Shown: piece after piece, positions 1 through 11,168 of the stretch
Layout of the letters: each line of letters opens with the position of its first letter
How positions within the stretch are numbered: the first letter of the stretch is position 1
NCBI GenBank assembly: GCA_020740775.1
Contig: JAHEWK010000002.1
Span: 5,917,942-5,981,941, forward strand
Length of the DNA: 64,000 nt
Direction: 5' to 3'
DNA from: Ilyonectria destructans
Taxonomy: Eukaryota > Ascomycota > Sordariomycetes > Hypocreales > Nectriaceae
Position numbers and translations under genes: made by a program
Notes under the pieces: generated by a model
What the model saw: the letters and a program-made list of their open reading frames with translations, nothing else
What the model was told of the DNA's origin: nothing
Databases searched by the model: none

Positions 1-3000
1 GATCTCTCTCAGCTCCGAATGTTCATGTGAAGCATGGCCGTTCAAAGAGTCGCTAGCCTTGTAAAGCAACGACTTGTAGAACGATTCCTCCTTTTCATCG
101 TCTCCCTTCTGATGGTGGTGGTATACCCACTTCAGCCTCTTGGCCTGGTCGGAGGCAACACCACTCAGATATTCCAGGTCGTGCGTGGAGTCGTTGCGGT
201 CCATCTTGCCGATCTGTTCCAGCAGGTGAATGTGGATGTCCCTGGCTCCCCGGTGGTTGCCGCAGGTATTGTGGAAGCTAGCCCGCAGAGTTTCGCATTC
301 GACGGTCAAGTGATGCAGCGACCCGTACACGTCGCGTAGATTGTAGCAGATGCTCTCAAGTAGAGTCAGGGCCGAGGTTTGGTGGCCGGCAGCGAACTTG
401 ACTTCGCAGAGGCGGCGACCGGTGGCGACGGTGGCGGCGCCAGACCAGCTGCGGCTCATGCGCGTGTCCCAGAGATACTGGAGGATGCGCTCCAGCATGG
501 AGAAGTTCTTTCGCTCGCCGAGAAGACGGATGATGACGTTGAGCTGGCCAAGAGGGATGTTGCCAAAGTCCATGTCCAGATGACCGACCTTGAGTACTTC
601 GACAAGGATCTCTGAGGAGACGGTCTGAAGCTCAAGGAAGATGACGTCGGTCACGGCGGGCTGGCGGCGGGTGAAGGATTCTGAGATCCGGAAAGCCAGA
701 GCCACGACTTTGGAATGTTCGGTCTTGCCAAGCTGCTTGAAGTAGATTTGAGACCAGCGAAGCAGCTGGAGTGCCACGGCATAGTCTCGAACCTTGGCGA
801 AAACATCGAGACCGAAATCCACTAAGCATTCGAGCAGGGTGATGGAGACTGTCTTCTTATGAATGTTGGCCAGGGCGAGCTCGAAGAGCTGCCACAAGGA
901 CTCGTTACCGATTGAGGGAGGGGCGAAAGACTTGAACATCTCCCACACCTCAGTCCTCAACTGGCGCATTTCTCCGTGTCGGCCATTTTGCTCGAGGAAC
1001 GCGACCAATCTAGCACCAGCAGCCAGACGGACGTGAATGCCACGGCTGCTTTGGCGAACAGAGACAGACCACGCCTCGTACAGGCAGGCCTCAATGTAGA
1101 GGTCACGGATGATCTCGTCTAACATCTTCTCTCGCTCGTAGCCGCAGAGGAGCTGCTCGAAGGCATGGACGAAGACGAAGCAGCGTCGGTCCAGCTGAGC
1201 AACCTGGCCGTGGCCGAACCCACAGTGACCTTCGATGACGGGATGTTCGCCACAGATGACCTGATCCTTGACGTGCTGGATGAACTTGATGCCGATCTCC
1301 ACAGCAGAGAGCTCGCGATACATCTTGGCCAGGGTACGTGCCACGTCAAACAGGATCGTGTCCTTGCGCTCCTCAATCAACAGACCCAAGATGTATTCCT
1401 CAATGATCCTGATCGCGGCGGAGATGCTACCTTGACGCTTCTGCTTGCGATGATAATCAACGATGCGAGTCAACGCGATGATGACCTTTTCATCTGAATA
1501 ACACAGCTTGACCTTGAGGGCAGTGAAGGCATCGATGAGCAGGACCTCGGCACGGTGGCTCATTTCAGGGTGACTCTCAAACAGAAGGGACAGACGGTAC
1601 TTGGTGATCTCGATCAGGGCGAGAAACTCGTCGCGACAACTTTCGAAATCGTACAAGTTAATGTGGTTCAGCTACTCGTAGATGGAGACGGCCTCCGCAT
1701 AGCGGACTACGTACATCTCAAGAATCTTAGCGAACTCAATACGAGCGCGGATGTAGAGCAGATGCTTTAAATCGAGCTCAGCCAGGATCAGAGCCTGGAA
1801 CTCCTCGGCCAACAGGAGACGCTCATTATACTCCTCGTGCAGGCCAAGAATGACGAGGTACTCCTGGTATACATCAAACCACTGCTCGTAGGTGATATCG
1901 AAGTCATGGCGATGCTTGTCCAGGGAGATCCACAGGAAGCGGAACCACTTCAGAGTCTCGACGTTCTCGCCGTGGGATTGGAGGGAGAGACAGGCCTTGA
2001 TGAGGACGTGGAGGTAGGCAGGAGGACAAGTCTCGAGCCCGGAGTCATCAAAGCCTTGCAAGAGGAGGAGCAAGGCGTCCGTTGACGAATCGTCACCGTC
2101 GCACCAATGAACCAGGGTCTGCAGGTGGAGCTCTGCACGAAGTTGGGTGAGTCTGACCATGATGACTTCGAACCTTGATTCGAACTGCGTCACGACGGTC
2201 CTCTCATTAACTCCGGTCTTGGAGAGGCCGAATGAAGCCGTGATGTCGACGACGATATCCACAATCATAGCCAAAGACGCCTGGAAGATGTTGTAGATTC
2301 TGTGATGAGAGTGGTGGTGCTGGCTGTCCAGCTTCTTAGACATTAGGACAATCACATCCATGGCGTCGTCTAGGGTGGTGAAGAATCTCTCGACGGCGTA
2401 AGAGTACCTCCCAGCGAGCTCCATCAAAGTCTTGCTTGAGGATAAGACAAGCGCGGCGCTCTCGTAAGTGGGCATCTCGATCCTCTTCAGAGCTACCATG
2501 ATCTTGTCGAACTTGACACCAAATGACTCAGCCTTCTTGAGAATCTTGTCAAGACGGCTTCCCTTGTCGGGCATGTACCGCAGCCTCTCATTGGTGACCA
2601 TGGTCAAGAAGTCTTTGGATGTGACGGAGCGCTCGAAGCTAAGATTCGAGCCCACAGACCGGACATACCGGTCCAGCGCATGCTGCATGTGAGCGTCAAG
2701 CTCAACAGTAATGGCTGCATGCTCAACGTGGTCCCTGTCAAGTTTCCACAGGGCTGACGTGTCATAGAGGGGGTGGTTATGGTGATGGTTATAATGAGCA
2801 TGAGCTGTCGAGAACCCTTGGACAGTCTCGCGCCTGGAAATGACGGACATGGCCTGAGAGATCTGACGCTTGCTCACGAGGCCTTCGCCCGAGGCTTCAT
2901 GACGAGAAAATATGGTGGTCCCGTCCAGGCCTTGGTAAGACGCTTTGCGGCTTTGGTTGGCGTCAGGTTCCTTGTCTAGGGAGAATGTGTTGGCTTTATA

Positions 3001-3204
3001 GCGAATGACGGTCTCATCGGGGCTCCCGTCGTCGGAGAGGATAGACTCGGCGGGAATAGCTCTCGACTGGATGGAAGGCAGCCATATTGTTTTGAGGTCA
3101 GCGGTAGCAGATTCGTGCTGATGAACTGTGATCCGTAGTTGGTCAAATTAGTCTAGTGATGTCTCCCGAATTCTGGCCGACTTACGCCTCGAATGACTGA
3201 GCAT
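1..3204 (-). CDS. Large helical-repeat protein, partial, with internal stop
   Basis: I propose a start at 3204, a 19-nt first exon (3186-3204) and a 60-nt intron (3126-3185; GTAAGT donor, CTAAT branch, CACAG acceptor); the next exon joins in frame. The frame then stays open to the left edge (about 1048 codons) except for a TAG at 1674-1672, after 490 codons. Sequence on both sides is equally coding-like: charged, Leu/Ala/Glu-rich helices resembling TPR or other alpha-solenoid repeats. A His-rich patch lies near residue 110. No catalytic motif was recognised, so no function is given. The TAG fits a CAG-to-TAG change. A 75-nt intron (GTACGT donor, acceptor in ..TTTCGAAAG) could also remove it in frame, but the sequence inside it looks coding. 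The gene may therefore be a pseudogene. The 3' end lies outside the window. Confidence 0.6.
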
Positions 3205-4856
3205 CGTGGCAGCTGAGTGGCCTATAATTGCCTATGGTTGAGAACAGACAATAGGTTGGACAAGGCTTTGATTGTCGCGTATAAAGTCAGGGAGTAGCGA
3301 AAGAAGCAGGTCTCAGCAGTATTAAGAGGTAAAGAAAAAGGGAACCAAATATATTGGGACCAGTACAGTTCACGACAGCACCGGGACAAGGCTGCCAAGG
3401 GGAGGGGGTTGACCAGTGGTACAAGGGCTTTCTCTGTGGATGGGCAAAGGGGTTTCTCTTATGGAGGATGGAATTGACAGATGGAGATGAAGCTCTATCG
3501 TCCCAGGATATGGAGGATGAAGGGGGATACTGATCTTGGTCCCAAGACGCAGGCCAGGACCCGGAGATGCCATTCCAAACCGAGGACGTACAAAGTCTAG
3601 GCAATTCTGGCCAACTCCGTGGCGGAGCTGAACCTCCGCTAGTTCGTCACTCGGATAAGGGTCCTCTAGCGACATGGTTACCAAAGTGGAAACGCGCGGG
3701 TGTCTTACAGTAGTTGATCACAGCTCTGGGCGTGCAGAGTCCAAGACACAATGGGACCCAGACGTGGTGATCTAGAACAGACAGGACATACCCAGACTTC
3801 CGAGGCGTTGCTAGATGCAAGCTGGCATTCCCAGATCAGGTTCAGCCACGGCAATAGAAGCTGCATTGGAGCAGGGGACGTTGGGGAAGGGAGGGGGGGG
3901 TGTGCGACTTCGACAGCAAATGGTGGGGGGGGAAGGACGGCGCAAGTAGCGGTACTTGCACACGTTTTAGCGCCGAACTACCCCGGCCTCCCGCCGGCCC
4001 GGCTCCGCTCATCCGACTCCACATTCCCGGATTGGGGAAGTGTTACGGCAGGCTTGCAGGGGTGGAATGTAAGATGCAATAAAGGAGTGTGTATTGTGAT
4101 CTTCAGGGATCTCTAGGACCCCAGACCTAGCTAGGCGTATATACTGCTATGTACTCTACTTACTAGGTCGGAATAGGTGTAGGGGGCAACGCAGTCAGGA
4201 ATGCGCGGGATGACCGAAAGGATATCGTTGTATCCGGGGGCCTCGACCTCCGAGGCGCCGTACCCACATTCCTGTGACAGAAAGTCATCCCCAATCGGGT
4301 AACTGGCTTTTCTCGCTATTGACGTGTGATTCTCCAATTGTCTTGGACGCAACCGTCTGATTGGATGCCATTCTGCATGTGATGGGAAGAGCAGAGGAAG
4401 ATATTGGAGATGAAGTGAGTTTGAAATCGAACCTTTGACACCAATAGACTGCTCAGCTGCTGCGGTACTATACGGGTGGCTGGCTAGACTATCTCGAAGC
4501 GCTGGATGCGAGGGTCCCCACATTTAGGCAAGGAGCCTATGCAGCAGCTCTTGCAGTCATCCAAAGGGAAAGAACAGAGTACAGAGTGAGACCCTCTCCA
4601 AAAAGTCACACGAGCCCTATTTGTGCAAGACTGCCCTACCTTTGACGCTCAACGTCTGACCGTACAGGGCAGCCGGTATTTCATCAGCAATCGTTCACCG
4701 AGGTTTAACTTGTAGATGCTGTTGCGCAAGTCTTTAACATGATGGAATGTATAAATGTACATGTATAGAGAGACTAATGGAAGTGAACCATAGAGGTTTC
4801 AAGCCCTGTTGTTGCGTATTCCACCATGTGGTCTAACACTACTAGGTACGTTCATC
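3205..4856. other. Intergenic, no supported gene
   Basis: Several open frames of 60-130 codons occur on both strands but none has a recognisable domain, consistent splice sites or coding-like composition. G-rich low-complexity runs sit near 3890-3935. The part next to 3205 is presumably the promoter of the minus-strand gene that starts at 3204. Confidence 0.5.
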
Positions 4857-5345
4857 TCATGGAGCCCGAAGTTTGAACCGTGCACTGTGATCAAACTCCA
4901 GCTCTTGCTGGTCCCTATCGTTCCGACTAATCATGATACTCTTCAACTCAATCTCAACGGGGTACTGTTGCCCCTTGGGAACTTCCCACGGGAAGACGTT
5001 GGCCATGGGCAGCAGGAAACTGACGTCAGGAGTGTCCCTCAGGTGGACTCCCCACTTTGACCTGGGGATAATCGACAGATACAGCAGGTTGGCACGCAGG
5101 TCCCGTTTCTGAATGATGACGTTGTAGCGTAAATTGGACAGCAAGACCGGGGCAAGGCCGTCCGGCATGTCGTTTCGCAGCAAGGCATGAGGCCGGACGT
5201 AGTTGTCCGGCGGGATGCTCGAGGGCTTGTCCGGGTCACCAATCTTAACGGCGAGATCCCAGCGCTTAATATGCCTAGGCCATACTTCGGAGAGGGTCCT
5301 CCTGTCCCGAATGATGCTGAACACCAGGTCGATAGGTCCAGCGTT
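4857..5345 (-). pseudogene. C-terminal fragment of an unrecognised protein, cut at telomeric repeat
   Basis: This frame reads about 162 residues of well-behaved sequence (mixed charge, good codon use) to a TAG stop at 4857. It stays open upstream of its first possible start right up to the TTAGGG-type repeat at 5346, where similarity to anything coding ends. The remnant starts around Asn-Ala-Gly-Pro-Ile-Asp-Leu and finishes with Lys-Leu-Arg-Ala-Pro. I do not recognise the family. The abrupt end at interstitial telomeric DNA suggests that the 5' part was lost in a chromosome break or rearrangement. It is unlikely to be expressed as a complete protein. Confidence 0.55.
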
Positions 5346-5360
5346 TTAGGGTTAGGGTTA
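5346..5360 (+). repeat. Interstitial telomeric repeat (2.5 units)
   Basis: TTAGGGTTAGGGTTA lies at the junction between a truncated gene (left) and a tandem repeat plus truncated Helitron (right), more than 58 kb from the terminal array and in the same orientation. Confidence 0.85.
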
Positions 5361-5389
5361 TCTGAGGCCGGAAGACCTATCTGTTGGAG

Positions 5390-5467
5390 CCCTGAGACTT
5401 GGTCCAGACCGGATTCCAAGCAGCCAGGCCCTGAGACCTAGTCCAGACCGGACTCCTAGCAGCCGGC
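5390..5467. repeat. Tandem duplication, 2 x 39 bp
   Basis: Two adjacent 39-bp copies (5390-5428 and 5429-5467) begin CCCTGAGAC and contain GTCCAGACCGGA. They differ by several transitions. They fill the gap between the interstitial telomere repeat and the end of the Helitron relic. Confidence 0.8.
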
Positions 5468-5513
5468 CTGGAAGCCGTTCCAGGTATCGTAAGATCGTCA
5501 GTTATATGATAAG

Positions 5514-8500
5514 TCAGATTCTAACAGTCTCTATCAGGCTGTCTGATACTCTCTCTATTGCCAAGCAGTTTAGGAACTTAGCTATAATACTAAAGAGAGA
5601 CTGGCTATTACTAATACGGGGCAAGATATCCATAATCACCTTCTTATAGCTATCAGTCTGGACCTCCGACTTACTACAATACTTTACAATATAGTTAACG
5701 ACGGCGTAAATCAACGTACAGGGCGAGATATTGTGGTTTGCAAGCCACCCGAGAGCAAGGGTTCGATTGAAGTTGACTAAAGTCTGATCGTTGCGGATGC
5801 CATTAAAGATGAGGAACTGCAGGTTGAACAGCTGAGTCACTATTAGATTATCGTGCAATAATCTTGGGAAGTAGAAACAGCAGGTACGTAAGTTCGGATT
5901 GTTACATCGGCAGCAAAAGCAGTACGCCTCTGTGCACTGGTGCCTCTGGACTCTATTTACAATAGCTGATAGAAAGCGGAAGGTCAGTCTCATATGGGTC
6001 GAGTTAAGCAGATTATCTTGGCCATAGACAGTCTGACCGGGCTTAGGGTTGTTGGCAGAAGCGTATTGTGCCCAGAAGTTGGCGAAGTCTTCTCTTCTTC
6101 AGTCTATAGTGAGTTCAGCCGGCAGCAAGCCATCCACATAGAACAGCCCGTAAGTATAAGTGCTCCCTCTCGCCTGCCATTCATACCGATACCGATAGTC
6201 AGTAATATTAAACTTAGGGCATACAACCTGGTCGAGAAAGCTGGTATATCTTGCGTAAAAGTAATATGCCGCAATATGCGGATTATCATGCAAGTTATTC
6301 CTCGCAATCGATATTTTAGTCTGGTAGTCTGCCTCTTTCCAATATTCATACCCCAGCATATACATCTGTAGGCTATTCCAACGCTAATCAGCTGCTGAGA
6401 AGGTAAAGAAGACAGAAGGGCATCCTTAGCCGTAGATATAAGCTTCAAGTTGATGCCTCTTTTATCCCCAGTACGGGCGCGTTCCTCGCAGGTTCCCAGC
6501 GAAGCGTACAACCGAGTTGAGTAGAGCCTTAGACTGGTCGGTATCCTGGTCGAAGGCAGCTTGAAGATCAGCAGCATTAATGGGGAACCGATTCCCTGCG
6601 CGGCGAACGAAGAAGGCAGTGCGAGAGTTGACCTGACTTCTCACCAAGGTATTAAAAGCCACGTACCGGAAGTGCAGATGGCGGGCAAATCGCCCGTTAT
6701 GCTACTTCAGCGTGAACTCAATGTAATCTGAGTACGCGATGCTCTTGCTGCGTGGAGCAACGAAGTCTCCCTGGCCATTGGGATATAGCGTTGGAAACGC
6801 GAGGGAGAAAAGAGCTTGCGATCGGTTGAACTCAGAGAGAGGCGTGGATCTGATCTCCGGCATCTGAATGTATGCCCGTAAGGGAACTTGTTGGTCGGAA
6901 GCAGTTGTGTCACATTCCAGCTGGGAGCGAAGACGATCCATCTCAGTACGCTTGGCTACTAAGTTAGGTACGGCGGCAGCATCGTAGTCATCTGGGTCAG
7001 GCTGGTCCTGCTCCCTCAGAGCCTCCCCGATATCCACGTCGTCGATATCTTGAGTTGGTAGCTGCCCGCTGACATCAGCGTCATGAGGGAGCTGACTGAG
7101 GCGCTCAGAGCTGAAGTCAATATCTCTGTAACCGGGATGATGCTGCTTCAGGTGGTCCAGCCAGGTGCAGATATATCCCTGCCGCACGCGAAATTGGCCA
7201 CTGAATTGGCGAAGCATATGCGGCTGAGCGCTGATATTCCTTGGCCGAAGGAGAATAAGGTCGAGCTCCCGAGGCAGGAGCGGCAGTTGCGAGTAAACGT
7301 TGCCAATATCTCTCAGGAAGCGGATGACGTACCCGCGGTATCGATACTGCTGGCCCCGGTACTGGAAGACTTGAACTTGTACGTGGACCCGAGAGATTAG
7401 CATCTCTTCCACCTGTGTGAGTTCAGGAAGATACGGCGGGACATCACCAAAGTCGAGGTTATTCTCAGCGGAGAAGAAGAAAGGCGTATTCTCCGGGCGA
7501 CGGTTGTCTCGATCACGGCAGCTTTTGCATACGCCGCGGCTGAGTTTCATCTCAAACCAACAACGCTTACATCTCGAACAGAACTCCATCCGTGAGGAGG
7601 AGAGATAATCCTGCCATCCGGCGATGAGCTGTTGGTTCCTCTCACTGATGGCGAGAACATTAAGGTCTCCGGTGAAAGGAGGATCTTGAGGGACGGTGGC
7701 CTCAAACGAACTAGGCAGCTGGAGCAGTGGACTGCTGATAAATAGCGAGCTTGGAGCTGATGAGAGAGTCGATGAGAGAGCCCATAAGAGCCCGAGGGCT
7801 ATAGTAGTCGAAGCACGTGGAGTCGGCCGTGGTTGTATTTGTAAAAGAGAGCTAGCAACATTGATGACAGACTGGGCAGGTGGCGATGAGGGCATCGAAG
7901 GAAGAGAAGGAAGAGGCCGGCAGCTTGGGCACTGGGCATACTCCTCGCCTGAGAGAAGGAACTGCTCACAAGGCAGGTCACGCCTACAGGTGAGACATTG
8001 CTGGAGCTCATCTCCGTCGGAGTCAGGAGCGGTGGATACACAATATGCGCACAATCCGGTGTGTTGATCACGCAAATTGAGCGGCCGGGCAATACTACAT
8101 TCTCCGCAGATAAAAGGCTCGTCTCCTTCGTCATTAGGCCGGAGTCGTAGTTGAGAGGTTATAGGCGTTGGCGTGTATGACTCGCCTGCCCGCTTCTTCG
8201 GTCGATGATCTCTTCGAATTCGAGCCTATTCTGCGTGAGCTGCAGCTGTGCCGGGACTTTCTTATGAGTTGATTCCACGGCGGAAGTACTACCGAGGTTG
8301 ATTCTCATGCCTAGAGGGAGTGATAGGCGGATGAGGGGCCTCTCTTCGCTGCTCAGGAGACCGCATTTCATCGTTATTGCGCTTCGGCGGACGAGCAGCG
8401 AGATCGCCTTGCTTATCACGGCAGGCACGGCAGTCCTTCGTTCGTTTGTGAGGTTTGGTCTTATGGATGAACTCAGACTCCGGCAAAGGTGTGATGCAGG

Positions 8501-8561
8501 TGTGGCATCTATCGAAAATAGGAGGAGCAAGAGGGCCGGCGGCAGGCTGATGAGAATCCAT
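5514..8561 (-). pseudogene. Truncated, RIP-scarred Helitron replication protein
   Basis: A single minus-strand frame runs from ATG 8561 to 5514. It begins with Cys-X2-Cys zinc-binding stretches, followed by a region like the Helitron-associated DUF6570 domain (CxxC pairs, an Asn-Asn-Leu-Asp-Phe motif, Leu-Thr-x-Val-Glu-Glu-Met-Leu-Ile; about 7600-7150). The Helitron_like_N region follows (about 6700-5560), with GRFARH, FFTFSAAD, RYEWQARGS, CTEAYC, FYFPR and KYCSKSE. Eight in-frame stops interrupt it, with first bases at 8291, 8264, 8228, 6704, 6464, 6428, 6386 and 6101. Seven are TAA/TAG and no frameshift is needed. The Rep catalytic segment and Pif1-type helicase are missing because the element ends near 5510 beside other repeats. 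No terminal TC or CTRR end was identified. The product would have driven rolling-circle transposition; this copy is dead. Confidence 0.85.
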
Positions 8562-9445
8562 CTTGGTATCTTGATCTTATCAGAAATATGCTCAGTCTGT
8601 TGAGAAGCCACATCGTTTGGCCTTATAGCCACAAAGAGGGAAGCTGTGCACCGTAATGTTGAACTCGCTGCGTTGCATGCATGCGAATAGCTTGATGGGC
8701 ATGCGGTTCTGAAATCAGAAGGCGGTCAGATTCTGCCGGCTCTAGCTTTATACGGAAGGCGGTAAGAGGAGTCGCAGAATTCTGTGACTGTTGTGGCTAG
8801 TGATTGTGGTGGCGCCGTGCTTATGTAAAGGTCCGGCAAGCTGTCTTAACCTTAGGCAAGCTCCGCAGGGTTTTCTTAATCTCTGTCTCTTAAACCCGCT
8901 GCGCTTAATAATACAAGGCAAGATATTATTGCTGTTATTCTAATTATATGCTGATAATAAAGTTTTCTTCAAGTAGGTGCAGGTAAATTTATATCTTTGG
9001 TTGCAATTTTACCTGGTTCTCAATAGTAGTATGCGCTGTTAGTTCTAGTTCTACCTTATAAAGCTGCTATAGCTAGCAATTGAAACACCCACTCCCACAT
9101 CAGCTAGCCAGCCCTAGATTTGCTGAGCTCTAACTGTGCTATGGGAAAATGTAAACGTTATTTCATTCTCTTTAATTTTCTTTTCTCCAGCATGGGAATT
9201 ATGTGATTTGTAGTTTCAGTTTGAAGGGTGCCCACAGACAGCTGCTGTCTCAGCAGTTGTGGCCTCAGGCAGCCGGGGCCCTGATGGCCGGAATAGCCTC
9301 GCTTAGCTAGTCTAGTCAACTTAACTCAACACACATCGTTGACTTCACAACAAATTCAATTAACCACGTAAGCCAGAAGGCAACATCGGTCCCCAGCCTC
9401 CAGACCAAGCCTCACATCAACAACATCCACACGTCAAGCCTCATT
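8562..9445. other. Intergenic, moderately AT-rich
   Basis: No gene is supported. The region presumably holds the Helitron 5' flank and the promoter of the F-box gene. A short stretch at about 8972-8994 (GTGCAGGTAAATTTATA) recurs at about 47275-47291, so some of this is dispersed repeat. Confidence 0.4.
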
Positions 9446-10810
9446 ATGTGTAGCTTGCCACCTTTTAGAGGCCGTCGATTGAAGTGGGTTCAGTCTCATC
9501 TTGGAAAAGATAAAAACGGACGGCTTTGTCTCATTAGGCCTGAGCCGTACGCTCCGCGTATCGTCCCGCCTGATGAGCCCTACATCCTTTCTCTCCCCGA
9601 TGAGATCTTGGCCTTCATTGTCGAAAATATCTCGCTCCAGTTGAAATACGATAGGACCGGCCATAGCAGAAAAGCAAGGTCCACATATGGTGACTTGGCC
9701 GCCGTGGCTCTCGTCTGCCATCGATTCAATCGCATCGCCGTCCCGTTCCTCTACACCTACATCCAGCACCTCTCAGACGACGGGGAGTGGACACCGGGAA
9801 GATTGCACCACGATGCTGCTCGCCAGCGTCTCCACGAGACTCTGCGAGCCAGAAAAGACCTTCGGTTACATTGCCGTCGTCTAAATGTCGAGTTCGGTTT
9901 TGGCTGCCGTTTGCCTGCCTCTGATTTTGGATCCGTCGCTGCAGATTACGCCTCGTGGCTGGTGAATACTAAGGTTCTTCGGACATATGGCTTTTTCAAT
10001 TTTGATTCTGTGGCGGATATGGCTATTAACATGCTTTCAACGGCTTCGCACAATATGAGGCAGCTTGAAGCTATATCCATCTTCCGACAAACGCATGGCA
10101 AGCTGCATTTATACGACTTGTACGAGTGTCTACGAGACGCGCCATCGAGCCTTGTGACCTTGCATATCCACGGTTGCCCTTCAGCGGAGACTCCAGATTA
10201 TCCTTTCAATGAGCGGCTTCTGGTACGCACGACTCATGATAGGCCTCCTATTTTTGCAGTTAACACGTTATTCAGGCAGCCAACATCTCCAATCAAAGTC
10301 CCGTGAGAAATTTGCACCTATCCAACGCGGTTGACCACCCACGAATTGTAGCAGCTTTTATTGCTTGGGTAGGGAAACTGGAGCATTTCTCTCTTGATTT
10401 GGCGTCTAACGAACTGCGTTCCCCCCACTGGAATCTCAGCGTGGTTGCAGATATTTTGGCTCCTCATCGCGAGTATCTCCGGACACTCACGATCGGCAAA
10501 CTGTGTCAACCTGGGCTGGGAAATTTTGACGCATCAAGTTTCCCAAAGCTGGAGAAGTTGGCCCTACACCCCAAGGATCTTGATGGAGTTGATCCCAAGG
10601 CTTGTTCGCGGCTTCAGACGCCGATGTTGAAGGAGGTTGCCTTTACGGAATATTGAGAGGATTGAACTGGACCACTCATTTGTTCCTTCTCGACATTGTA
10701 GCTTTGTCGGATATGCCTTGTATCGTGTGGTTTGGGCTTCCTTGGAGAGAAGGGAACTTGAAAATACCAGCTCTATTCATTTGCAGCCACTGTCAGCTGC
10801 TGAAACCTGA
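9446..10810 (+). CDS. F-box protein with C-terminal frameshift
   Basis: Exon 1 is 9446-10222, the intron 10223-10275 (53 nt; GTACGC donor, TTAAC branch, TTCAG acceptor), and exon 2 starts at 10276; the junction is phase 0. An F-box-like helix (Ile-Leu-Ser-Leu-Pro-Asp-Glu-Ile-Leu, residues about 47-60) is followed by Val-Cys-His-Arg-Phe-Asn and a leucine-rich tail, as in fungal F-box/LRR proteins. These are substrate adaptors of SCF ubiquitin ligases, with the F-box binding Skp1. In the current frame the protein stops at 10656 (385 aa). Directly after, another frame (10649-10810) encodes about 53 residues that look like the natural C-terminus (Ile-Glu-Arg-Ile-Glu-Leu-Asp-His). A one-base indel near 10640-10650 is therefore likely. 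Substrate unknown; perhaps recently inactivated or tail-altered. Confidence 0.65.
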
Positions 10811-11168
10811 GGTTGCATCCGAGGTACTTCTGGGGCTCAAGGCAAAATCCCGATGCTCGAAATCGGGTAGAGGTTCCATGAGAGAAAAGTAGTCGACGAA
10901 GCCGAAAGCTTAGGTCAGGAGTTATTACGTCTAATGCGTCATCATTAAGCTTAGACCTAAGCAACCCCCGCGCCGAGGATATCTACCCTATGACATGTGC
11001 AGAGCTTCCGTCTCAAGTCTCACGGGCTAAGTAAGCAATCACTATTATGGCATTCTTATTATAACATTCATGCCATCTTTATCATTATGCTTCCCAGCCT
11101 CCTTCTACCTCATGTTGTCAAAGCTTGATTGGAGCTTTCGCTATGGAACGAGGGATTGACAATCGGAA
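10811..11168. other. Intergenic or eroded 5' part of FPGS pseudogene
   Basis: No start or clean frame is visible. Short stretches from about 11110 may be remnants of the N-terminal, ATP-binding part of the downstream folylpolyglutamate synthase relic, but I could not align them convincingly. Confidence 0.35.

Noticed and set aside
3751..4116. 121-codon plus-strand frame in the first intergenic region
   Set aside because: Low-complexity, G-rich, no domain and no splice or promoter context; overlapping frames on the other strand are equally long.
4131..4523. 130-codon minus-strand frame
   Set aside because: Composition is not coding-like and no family is recognised; treated as chance.
7083..8067. 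Plus-strand frames of 105 and 123 codons opposite the Helitron relic
   Set aside because: They are antisense shadows of the recognised Helitron protein frame.
10223..10259. 37-nt intron in the F-box gene using the first TTTTTGCAG
   Set aside because: Too short for a fungal spliceosomal intron and leaves the wrong phase; the 53-nt alternative to TTCAG restores the frame.
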